This document shows positions 22,579-64,000 of a stretch of DNA of 64,000 bases, in pieces; position 1 is the stretch's first letter; each line of letters opens with the position of its first letter. The notes beneath the pieces are model-generated. The model was not told the DNA's origin and made no database searches. It was given only the letters and a program-made list of their open reading frames with translations. This DNA comes from Metridium senile (taxonomy: Eukaryota > Cnidaria > Anthozoa > Actiniaria > Metridiidae), in NCBI GenBank assembly GCA_949775045.1, contig OX459100.1, forward strand, positions 17,715,768-17,779,767, given 5' to 3'. Both the position numbers and the translations under genes were made by a program.

Positions 22579-25500
22579 TCATATTGAAAGAACTCCTGTT
22601 TCTTCGTCGACAGTTGGATTCTCGTCATCGTCGCTATCTGGAATATCATCATCAATCAATGCATTGCTGTATGAGTGAGCAATTGTCGGCGATCCTGTAA
22701 TAGGATTATTATGAACTGAATTAAGGTTTGTTAGACTTCTTGAATTAGCATTCAGCCTCTCTAGAGCACTTGCTGGTTTTGGGTTATTCAATTGATTTGC
22801 TGGTTTAACTGTGATAATTAAATTATGACTGTTTGCAATCATCATGTCCGTTACTTGGTCTAGAGTCTTTCCAGTCACATCAATTCCATTAACTTCCAGT
22901 ACCTCATCATTAACAGCCAATAAACCTGTACTTTCTGCCAGGCCGCCAGGAACAAGACGAGATATAAATATTCCAGGAACACGCTCAAGTCCACTTGGTG
23001 TAACTCGCACACTTGTACCATCACGAATATAGAAGCCAAGAGGTTTGTCGGAGTTGTGTTTAAGAAGACGTACTCGTCGATGGGTCTCTGGTAGTATATC
23101 AACATCTACTATAGCTGAGACCCGGCGGAAGTCTTGAGGCGTGCTTATGGCCATTCTGTTTAGTGTGTTCTTGTTTTGGGTTGCAATGTTCGAGAATATT
23201 GTCTTTTTACGGAGCTGTACATCTGGTGGTATTCCATTCTGGCCATACCCTTCACCTAATGTGGAAAGAAATACATGAAAGTGCAATATAATTTTAAACA
23301 ATAATATGCAATGTTATGTAATTCTGACTAGTTTCTAGACAATATATTATATAAATTATGATTAAGTTATGAGATTAAGCTGTAAACAATGTTAGTGTGT
23401 TGTGATTATCCATGTGTGTGTAGTTCTGAGAAAAACTGTTGATGTTGGTGTCTGATGTTTTGACCACCTGAGCAGCAATCATTTTAACATTATCTTGAAG
23501 GTTTTTGAAATACCAAACAATAAATTACAGTATATTTCGAGATGTCACGCAACCAGATGATCACAACTCAACAACATGAAAACCAAGTACAAAATAGTTA
23601 CAAGCTCTGAGAATGCAGATTAACGACAAAGAGAAAACGTTGTTAAACTCAAGGCAATTTAGACAAGAACACTGTTAATAAACACCAACCATTACCGCAT
23701 GCCATTGTTTATAACCACTAGTGATATAAATTTCATAAATATCTACTTGAGAATTGCGTGATTGGAATCATGAAGGCTTATTCACTGACAAACGTTGACA
23801 ACCACAATTCAGTTTCCAGTATCAAAAGAGAACAATAAAGAAAACACAATAGATTCAGGTTTCTAGTCTATAGGTTTCACTTTAAAGTGACCTTTGCCAT
23901 AAATGACGGAAATTAAACTTTTACAAGTAAACACATATTTTATTATACAAATTGGTTTGACTCTGGCCTGATTTTATTTTTTTTAATTGAATAAATTAAA
24001 CCAAAATCAGGCCAGAGTCAAACCAATTTGTATTTTAATATGAATCCTGGCTGCAAATTCAACATTTTTTATTATTTTAGAACTGTCATATTAAAAAACT
24101 ATCATAAATAGACATTCATGGAAAGTTTTGCTGCTCTGTGCAAAATGCTAATAAAGTTATTATACTAAATTAAAAATATAGGGATTTGTATGTAATTTTC
24201 TGTTGAGGGCTTAATGTGGCCTCGTTTTGGTGTATTTTCTTATTTTTAAATTCTTATAGCTTCTTGAGAATTTAATCTATTTTTCTCAAACGTTCACAAG
24301 TTAATGTAATTGTGAATGTCTATCCTATGATAGCTTTCTTTTCCTTGCATCAGCAATTTTATATATTATGATAATTAGTTGGCGACCATCATTTAATTTT
24401 AAGGAGTCTTATATCCATTGTGCCATTCAGGCAAGCAAATAATGTAAAGGCCAGGGCAAACGGCTTCAACATTTCCTTCAACATCCATTCGATTTTGTTT
24501 AATGGCAATGTTTAAACGGTTTTAAACTCTCCACACATTTCAACAACGTTGAAAGGGTGGGAAACGGCTTCAACATTGCAATTAAAAAAAATTGAACGGA
24601 TGTTGAAGCAAATGTTGAAACCGTTTGCCTGGGCCTTAATACACATGTTTTACAATGAATTTTGCGTACATGTTTTTTGGTATCTTATATCCTCTTAGCA
24701 CCTTGAGGAGCATCAGGCAGTACTGACAAAACATAATTTTTTAGGTTAGGTCAAAATAATCCTATTGAGCATAATGCTTTGGATTTCAACAGCTTTCAGA
24801 TAAAACCCTGATAACTGGACAAAAATAGCCTGTTTAATAGCTTAGGGATTCCTTATCACAGTCAAAGATAAACATACTCTAAGATGATTAAAGATATATT
24901 ATAGAAAATCTCAGATCTAGACAGAAATCTATTGAAATGAAGAAGGAAAGGATTGAGTTAGGAATTCACACCTTTGGTAATTTGATTATAGAAGATAATA
25001 GAAATTAAAGTATTGTACATGCAACGACCACAAAGGAAATTAAATCATAGCTAAGATATTCAGAAAATATTTTGGCGATGTCTTGTAAAATGAACATATT
25101 ATATCTGACTGGAGGTGTTATGCTCTTTTTATGCTTTAAGTTGGATTTTGATTTTGATTATTGTATTCAGGTACTCAGGGTTGGTTAATCATGCAATGAT
25201 TTTTCTGTGTATAATATAAATATAATTGAAAAATGAAATAGTTTTGGTCATCTTGAAATATAGTAAAATGTGTGGTTCGATCTGTACACATCTTCTTTCA
25301 ACAAAAATTCCTTTTTTTGAAGTTGAATCAAAATTTTTAGAACTCCAATTTAGCAAAAATAATAAATGAGCATGTTTTATAATTGTTTTGGTTAATAATT
25401 GTTAAAATAAAATAAAACAATTGATTAATATTTTGTGACAAATATCCATTGTGTATACACGATGATTCAATTTAGAAATAATTACGTGACAAATCAGGAA

Positions 25501-26567
25501 AGAATTTTAATCACTCTCGTTTGTTCGTCTTATCTAAGTCAGCATTTCTTAAAAGCAATTTAAAATGAGTACAAACTTTTGGAGTTAAAATATCGCACCC
25601 ATGAGAACAATTCCAAAAATATTGAAAACTATTAATTAGCCGACACTTCGAGTGACACGAAAAAAATAAAAAATAAATAAATATACATGTAAAAAAAAAC
25701 ATTTATTCTTGCGTTGTCACCGGTTGCAAAAAATATTCAATAAACAGCCAGATTAATCGTTGCTTCTTGGGAGATTTTTTGTATAATTTACATTCTGCGT
25801 TGCAAAAATGCAAATCATTTCGGTAGATTTCAAAACTGAAATGGATTTGTCAGTGTATTTATAATTTGTTATAATCAAATTAAAAATATTATAACTTTTT
25901 TGAAGTTTAATCATAGTGATAATACTAGAAGAAGAGTATTAATCATGTTCTGGTCATTGAAAACTTGTGTTAATATGAATCGAATGGCATATTATTGAAT
26001 TCAATGTCTTGTGGTGTCAACACAGGCAGAGCATGCGAATCATGGGCGGTGTAAAATTAATCACTACTTTCCTCTCCGTCTACTGAGCTGAAAACAACTG
26101 AAACACGAGAATACAAAGGATAACTAATAGCTTACCTTTTCGCTGAACAAATAGCCGTAAAAGAGGCTTAGCAGTCGTTAAAGCTACTGTTAAATTATCG
26201 TCATTGTTTATAGGAAGAAGGTCACCGTGCACATCAGTATACCAAGTTGTGAACGGTGTATTTTCAAGCTTATGGATTTTCTCCACTTGCTCGTAGAACT
26301 CTTCGTAGCACTTGAATTGATTCCTCTCCGATGCAAACCGTCTAAACTCTGCATCAAACTGAAAGAAACGGAGTTACTGAAGTTCAAACATTGTGCATTT
26401 GGCTTGAGAGACTAGTCAATGATGAGCGCTCGACAAACTCGAGTTTGCAGTGCTTTTAGCAAGTATTGAAACCTGAATATAATGTATCTTACCTTTGATT
26501 TTACCTCTATAGTACTCAGATTTGTTATATTTGCAAATTTCTGTGATCCTCTCTGTAATTTCGACAT
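22579..26567 (-). CDS. par-6: partitioning-defective protein 6 (PAR-6) orthologue
   Basis: Three exons on the minus strand, 26567-26493, 26358-26136 and 23255-22579, join at GT..AG sites in phases 0 and 1; product 324 aa (human PARD6 proteins are about 345-375 aa). Exon 1 starts [11 protein letters not shown] and ends in IEVKSK, continuing in exon 2 with [10 protein letters not shown], the hallmark start of the PAR-6 PB1 domain; [16 protein letters not shown] and [10 protein letters not shown] complete it. Residues about 136-152 ([17 protein letters not shown]) form the semi-CRIB that binds Cdc42-GTP. The PDZ domain (about 158-252) has the PLGF carboxylate-binding loop at 171-174, then [19 protein letters not shown] and [15 protein letters not shown]. 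The acidic C-terminus ([12 protein letters not shown]) is short. In other animals PAR-6 joins aPKC through PB1 and PAR-3 through PDZ to set apical and cortical polarity. Head-to-head with LRRCC1. No defects seen. Confidence 0.96.
23938..24046. repeat. inverted repeat in PAR-6 intron 2
   Basis: ACAAATTGGTTTGACTCTGG continuing CCTGATTTT (from 23948) pairs with AAAATCAGGCCAGAGTCAAA continuing CCAATTTGT (to about 24032), with only about 30 AT-rich bases between the arms. A small palindromic element in an intron of about 2.9 kb. Confidence 0.85.
24447..24637. repeat. MITE-like element in PAR-6 intron 2
   Basis: Terminal inverted repeats AAGGCCAGGGCAAACGG..TTCAACATT and AATGTTGAAACCGTTTGCCTGGGCCTT, with sub-terminal copies of TTCAACATCCATTC / GAACGGATGTTGAA. 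TAA on both flanks is compatible with a 3-bp target duplication. About 190 bp and non-coding. Confidence 0.85.
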
Positions 26568-27394
26568 TTTAAATTAACTATTTTGTGGGTTGAGTTGTTG
26601 GTGTTTATAAAAATATCTTCGTTCGACGCTTGCATTCCAGACCTAAAGCGCATGCTCAGTACTAAATGCAGTCACTTCTAATGAATGCGCTGGGGGTGGT
26701 ACTGCGGAAGTTGTGAATCTAACTTTTAAAAATAGTAAAATAAACCATTTAAAATAATAGATAACGTTTCCTTTTGTGAAAAGTTTATCAATAGTTTTAT
26801 TGTTTTATTTTTCCTGCAATTAAATATATTTACCTGTCTTTTTTAATAAATAAATGAAAGCTTTCTTAGAATTTAAAACAATTGAATTCTCACTCAAAAA
26901 TTGAAAAAGTAATTTTAAAATAAAATAACAAATTAAACAGTCTTACATTCAAAAATCTATCATTATTTTTTATTTAGGAGGGATGACGTCATTCGTTCGA
27001 AGCTCGTGACCTCGATGAATGACGACTGTTTTACGAAGATTATCCGAATCACCACCGAAAATAGAAAGTCAAAACTGGCGCCATTTTGAAAATTTCGAAC
27101 AAAATTCAAATGATAACAAATGAGCTTATCGCCAAGAAAACATAAAAATATGGACAAAAAATGGGATAAAAACTCACAGTTAAGTCATGAGTTTATATAA
27201 TTGTCTATTTTGCATAAAGAGGGATGCTTTTAACGTTGAAAACCATCGATAAAATGAAGATTTGGAAAGCTTTACGAGGTCAGAAAAATGAACGTTTGTT
27301 ATCAAGGTGCTTCAAAACGGACATGAAGAGATTTTGGAAGAAATAGTTCTGTATCAAATACATTTTCTGCAATATTGAACCCATTTGGCACGAA
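26568..27394. promoter_or_regulatory. head-to-head intergenic region of PAR-6 and LRRCC1
   Basis: Only 827 bp separate the divergent ATGs of PAR-6 (26567) and LRRCC1 (27395), and both genes' 5' leaders must lie here. It is likely a bidirectional promoter. GATGACGTCATTCG at about 26983 contains a TGACGTCA palindrome (CRE-type). Evidence is positional; transcription starts cannot be seen from sequence. Confidence 0.55.
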
Positions 27395-60304
<32,910 letters not shown>

Positions 60305-60337
60305 TATCTACGCCACCAGAAAAACAATGTAATGGAC

Positions 60338-60750
60338 AATTGTCCCTTTCCAAAACGAGTAAAGGACTGAGTACTAGTTTCAGTGAATTAATGTAATTAA
60401 GAAATGAACCTCATAATATAAAAGAGCAGATCAAGATATGTAAGATTCCTGAGATTTGGTGCTTTTGGTTGGATACTGACTGAGTTACAGCCATTCAAAA
60501 CTGCCCAAAATTACAAAGGAATGTATGGATTGGAAGGACAGGCGTCCTTCCAAACCATACATTTCCTTCTATTTTAAGCATTTTTATGAGGCTGTATCTT
60601 GGTTAGAATACAACCAAATGCAACCAAACTCAGGAATCTTACATATCTTGATTTGCTCTATTCAATAATAATTTATGAGGTCCATTTCCTAATTACATTA
60701 ATTAGGGAAACTAGTACCCAGTCTTTTACTCGTGTTGGAAAAGGCCAATG
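60338..60750. mobile_element. ~410-bp fold-back element in the LRRCC1 3' region
   Basis: Left CCCTTTCCAAAACGAGTAAA, CAGATCAAGATATGTAAGAT and GTATGGATTGGAAGGAC are mirrored by GTCCTTCCAAACCATAC, ATCTTACATATCTTGATTTG and TTTTACTCGTGTTGGAAAAG. It begins about 35 bases after the stop, so the LRRCC1 3' UTR probably includes or ends in this element. Confidence 0.87.
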
Positions 60751-60949
60751 GACCTTCCTCACAAAGCAGCTAATCATATGTCCATCAAGCCTCACTTTGA
60801 AACATTTAAAACTAACTTCAGGTGCTTTTGTTTTATTAAGTCAAAGTGAGGCATGTCGGGCACTGATTTGCATGTGATTAGCTCCTTCACGAGAAAGATC
60901 TGTACAAAGCCTATTTAGTGAATTAAGAAGAGCATACACCGAATCAAAA

Positions 60950-61085
60950 TATGGCGGCCAATTTGAATAACAATTCTTCTTGACTGCCCAGCCTAGCATA
61001 CATGTGAAAACTTTATTGTTTTCCAACGTGAACATGAGGCTAGACAGTCAAGAACAATAAGAGTATGCCATATTTCAATTGGTCT
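60950..61085. repeat. fold-back element, second member of the 18520-18645 family
   Basis: ATTCTTCTTGACTGCCCAGC and CTAGCATACATG pair with GAACATGAGGCTAGACAGTC and AAGAACAATAA; outer GGCGGCCAATTTGAATA is partly mirrored by CAATTGGTC. It lies in the intergenic region after LRRCC1. Confidence 0.75.
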
Positions 61086-61339
61086 ATATAGTCTTTATGT
61101 GGTGTATACCCATAATTCCTTTTGGTCGTGCATTTGCCATTCATTTCGATCAGACAATCTTTTTTAAAACGAATTACAGTCAGTGTCATAAACGTTGTTC
61201 ATGTAAAGTAGAGATCAGCACAACAACAAGTGACACGTGATTCTTTGTTTATTTCTTTTCAGCAGTTGAAATTTCTAATTTCAACTGTATATACTTAGTA
61301 ACAGTGAACGTGGAATAAGAAATATGAAATCTATGTTAC

Positions 61340-61555
61340 AAATAGACTCCTCTGCAGGCAACTCTTTAGGGCTTCCTGTGGAATAAAAACGAACGGGAAA
61401 GACTGGAGAAGAAGGAAGAATGAGGGGGGAGGGGAATAAAAAAACCCTTCTCTTCTTGAATGGTACCCATTCTTTCCTGGCTGTGGTCCAAAGGAACCCC
61501 AATAAACCAAAGGAATCCCAATTGAAAGTGGTTGAATGCAGAGGAGTCTAGTTCA
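61340..61555. repeat. inverted repeat, TAGACTCCTCTGCA termini
   Basis: TAGACTCCTCTGCAGGCAAC (about 61344) pairs with GTTGAATGCAGAGGAGTCTA (to about 61551). The interior has no evident gene; a purine-rich GAGGGGGGAGGGG tract lies inside. Confidence 0.7.
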
Positions 61556-62494
61556 CAATTAATGCTAGGGAAGTAAAATGAGCGTATCATCGGCTCTCTG
61601 CAAGATTACCATCGGCTAAAGGGACTTCCGACGTAGAATATCTTTACTTTAGTATCAAGCATTTAGATCAATTATGGAATCATTTACCTTGTTTTCACAG
61701 AAAAAACACAAAGAACAAAAGTTCTTTCAATCGGTTGTCATGTTTTGATTGACTACAATGGCTAGAACTCTATGCACATGCTTTCTAGTACCTTGAACCT
61801 TCTCAGTTTGTGACAACTGCGAAGGAACTGGGTACGATAATGAGTATAAATTTAATGTGTGAAGGATGATGGGATTGGATACGTCTATAATTATAGGCTG
61901 TATCATCATGCCATGTTAATAAAAAACACCTTATTATAAAATATTATGAACGAATTACGCATTTGATATTTAATATTTCTATCAAAGTATTTATAAATTA
62001 TCCTGATTTCTTTACGACCCTTATTTCATTTAATTTAGGTCAACACAGGAAGCCCATTATGAACTTTCTGTGCGAGTGAATTTAAGACCTCGCTCCAGGG
62101 CCTTCTCAATCTTTTTTGTATTGTCAGCCATTTTGAAAATAAGAGCTACCTGGGTGAGTTGTTGATCTGCCTATCCTGGATACTTTCTTATTGCAAATCA
62201 GTCTACCACAAAAAAGTATTTTATTCAGTAGCAATGTAATTACAACCTCGCCCCAGGGCCTGCTCCTTTTTGGCAGTACAGCCAATTTCAAGAACTGTGG
62301 ACACAGAAAACCCTGGCTTGAAGTAGATGCATTTACCATGCACTGCATAAACAATTGAGATCAGTCACCTCTTGCTATAGCAGTCACTTTCAAGACCTTT
62401 TTAGCAACCACTGCTCTGTCGTTTATACGGTACAAAAAGGACTGGGTTCAGTATGTCGCATTTACCACAGGTAACCCAACAGTACATATTTATA
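61556..62494. other. intergenic between LRRCC1 and ATP2C, convergent 3' ends
   Basis: No gene is recognised. A loosely repeated pair of ~70-base blocks, ACCTCGCTCCAGGGCCTTCT..TTTTGAAAATAAGAGC at about 62086 and ACCTCGCCCCAGGGCCTGCT..TTTCAAGAACTG at about 62246, suggests a dispersed repeat. The 3' UTR of the minus-strand ATPase gene must lie just below 62495. Confidence 0.45.
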
Positions 62495-62758
62495 TTATAC
62501 AGGATACATCTGGCTATATTTATCGCCACGATCACGTGACAGTCGCCTAGATACAAACTTCCTCAGTTCGTCAACCCAGAACACAGAGGATGAGACCAGG
62601 AGGAGAAGTAAAATGTCTGTGATGCCTAGCGCTTCAGTAAGAAATACTGCTTGTAATGGAGGGAAATATATGACAAGCATTTGACCAATCAGAGAGCCTC
62701 CAACGGCAATCAGGAAAAAACGGTTTTTGAAGAAGCCAACTTGAAAAATGGACTTTTC
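62495..62758 (-). CDS. ATP2C1: last coding exon of a secretory-pathway Ca2+/Mn2+-ATPase (SPCA, ATP2C family), partial
   Basis: The minus-strand exon 62758-62495 follows a CCATTTCCAG acceptor in phase 0 and encodes 87 residues plus stop: EKSIFQVGFFKNRFFLIAVG, then GQMLVIYFPPLQAVFLTEAL and ITDILLLLLVSSSVFWVDEL, ending in a basic tail RRLSRDRGDKYSQMYPV. This is the M9-M10 region and C-terminus of Golgi SPCA pumps; GQ-LLVIYFPPLQ-VFQTE is a signature of ATP2C1/ATP2C2. The family is a P-type pump loading Ca2+ and Mn2+ into the Golgi. All upstream exons, including the phosphorylation and nucleotide-binding domains, lie beyond position 64000; the adjoining intron is at least 1.2 kb and holds a large minisatellite. 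ATP2C1 and ATP2C2 cannot be told apart from this exon. Confidence 0.9.
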   Translation of the reverse strand, partial: EKSIFQVGFFKNRFFLIAVGGSLIGQMLVIYFPPLQAVFLTEALGITDILLLLLVSSSVFWVDELRKFVSRRLSRDRGDKYSQMYPV

Positions 62759-63084
62759 CTGGAAATGGAAGAAACAAGTAGGTGAATGAATGGAAGAATG
62801 TTAAAGAAATAATAAATCTATTAATTATAATAATAATAATAGATGGGTAAATAAATTAAATATAAAAGTGAATGGAAGTTAGGTCAGATGTTTTAATTAA
62901 ATTCTTGAGAATGAAGTTAGTGACTTCGAAACATCGAAATATACTTGCGTTAATCTTTATTTTAAATAAACATAATGACAATAATTATGATGATTATGAT
63001 GAAAATAATGATGACAATAAAAACGATGATGCGGATATATGCGATGATGCGGATATATGCGATGATGCAGATAAAAATAATGAT

Positions 63085-63990
63085 GACCGATGGTTATCAA
63101 TGTATATGCCACACCTGTGATGACAATGATTATGACAATGAAGATGATAATGATGACTGATGGTTATCAATGTATATGCCACACCTGTGATGACAATGAT
63201 TATGACAATGAAGATGATAATGATGACCGATGGTTATCAATGTATATGCCACACCTGTGATGACAATGATTATGACAATGAAGATGATAATGATGACTGA
63301 TGGTTATCAATGTATATGCCACACCTGTGATGACAATGATTATGACAATGAAGATGATAATGATGACTGATGGTTATCAATGTTTATTATATAACATATA
63401 GTGGTATACCGAGTGATATCAACTAGATAAAAAGCCTATCCTAGTCATGAAGATATCATTGATATCGCACATGTGTGATATCACTCTCAACCAATCAACT
63501 TCAAAAAAAAAAAAAATTTTCCTTCAATCTGTTATATAATAAACAGAACATTACATGTGCGCTTGGAGATATGAATTTTATCTTCTCGTGTTGAAAAGAT
63601 ATCCCACTCATTTGCTGCGCTCACTCGTGGGATATCTTATCAACACTCGAAGATAAAATTCATATCTCCGTGCGCCCATGTAATATCCTCTATATATGCC
63701 ACACCTGTGATGACAATGATTATGACAATGAAGATGATAATGATGACAGATGGTTATCAATGTATATACCACACCTGTGATGACAATGATTATGACAATG
63801 AAGATGATAATGATGACCAATGGTTATCAATGTATATACCACACCTGTGATGACAATGATGATTATGACAATGAAGATGATAATGATGACTGATGGTTAT
63901 CAATGTCTATACCACACCTGTGATGACAATGATTATGACAATGAAGATGATAATGATGACCAATGGTTATCAATGTATATACCACACCTG
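63085..63990. repeat. ~70-bp minisatellite in the ATP2C intron, running to the window end
   Basis: The unit GATGGTTATCAATGTATATG, CCACACCTGTGATGACAATG, ATTATGACAATGAAGATGAT, AATGATGAC is repeated about nine times with small variants, interrupted once by the insertion at 63384-63693. It fades at its left into GATGAT and GATGCGGATATATGC repeats (63000-63080). Confidence 0.93.
63384..63693. mobile_element. ~310-bp palindromic insertion inside the minisatellite
   Basis: A minisatellite unit is cut after GGTTATCAATGT (63383) and resumes with ATATGCCACACCTG at 63694. The insert carries inverted arms GGAGATATGAATTTTATCTTC and AAGATATCCCAC around a TTTGCTGCGCTCACTCG loop, mirrored to GAAGATAAAATTCATATCTC, and outer ACATTACATG / CATGTAATAT. 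This is the same core as the element at 9798-9928. The left part (GTGATATCAACTAG..) may be a second nested palindrome. Confidence 0.85.
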
Positions 63991-64000
63991 TGATCTACAG

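Overview
This window is eukaryotic nuclear DNA: AT-rich, with short spliced exons bounded by GT..AG, long introns and intergenic stretches filled with microsatellites, minisatellites and fold-back mobile elements, and no operons. The gene set (PAR-6, LRRCC1, a secretory-pathway Ca2+-ATPase, an ANKRD60-like protein, a transferrin-family protein, rhodopsin-like GPCRs) is metazoan. The style of intronless short GPCRs, the repeat content and the retained ancient intron-rich genes suggest a marine invertebrate, most likely a cnidarian such as an anthozoan; this lineage call is inference, not shown by any single feature.

Layout. 1-5149: no gene recognised; ~100-bp tandem repeats and an inverted-repeat element. 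5150-14204 (minus): a five-exon gene for a 431-aa single-lobe transferrin with a signal peptide and a hydrophobic GPI-type tail, in which most iron and carbonate ligands are lost; its first intron holds an antisense non-LTR reverse-transcriptase remnant and a 176-bp TIR element. 14205-16212: intergenic. 16213-18111 (plus): three-exon ANKRD60-like gene (ubiquitin-like fold, ankyrin repeats, basic coiled tail). 18112-22578: intergenic, rich in fold-back elements. 22579-26567 (minus): three-exon PAR-6 gene (PB1, semi-CRIB, PDZ). 27395-60304 (plus): a complete 23-coding-exon LRRCC1 orthologue, 1,035 aa, head-to-head with PAR-6 across an 827-bp gap. 60305-62494: intergenic fold-back elements. 62495-62758 (minus): the last exon of an ATP2C/SPCA Ca2+-ATPase, whose other exons lie beyond the window.

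The unusual part is the inside of LRRCC1. Nearly every large intron carries its own tandem array (GAT/ATC minisatellites, a TAATG pentanucleotide array, about 50 TAA units abutting a splice donor, a TCCA array), and intron 21 (13.9 kb) hosts a nested family of intronless GPCR genes: two intact same-strand copies, a frameshifted inverted pseudogene, two relics, an inverted segmental duplication and a 45-bp minisatellite that appears to have been seeded from the GPCR 5' leader. Several repeats lie within a few bases of LRRCC1 splice donors, and one 31-bp repeat has multiplied the donor itself.

Functionally, PAR-6 (cell polarity) and LRRCC1 (centriole/cilium) share a putative bidirectional promoter; the other genes show no evident common pathway. 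I saw no prokaryotic, viral or CRISPR features.
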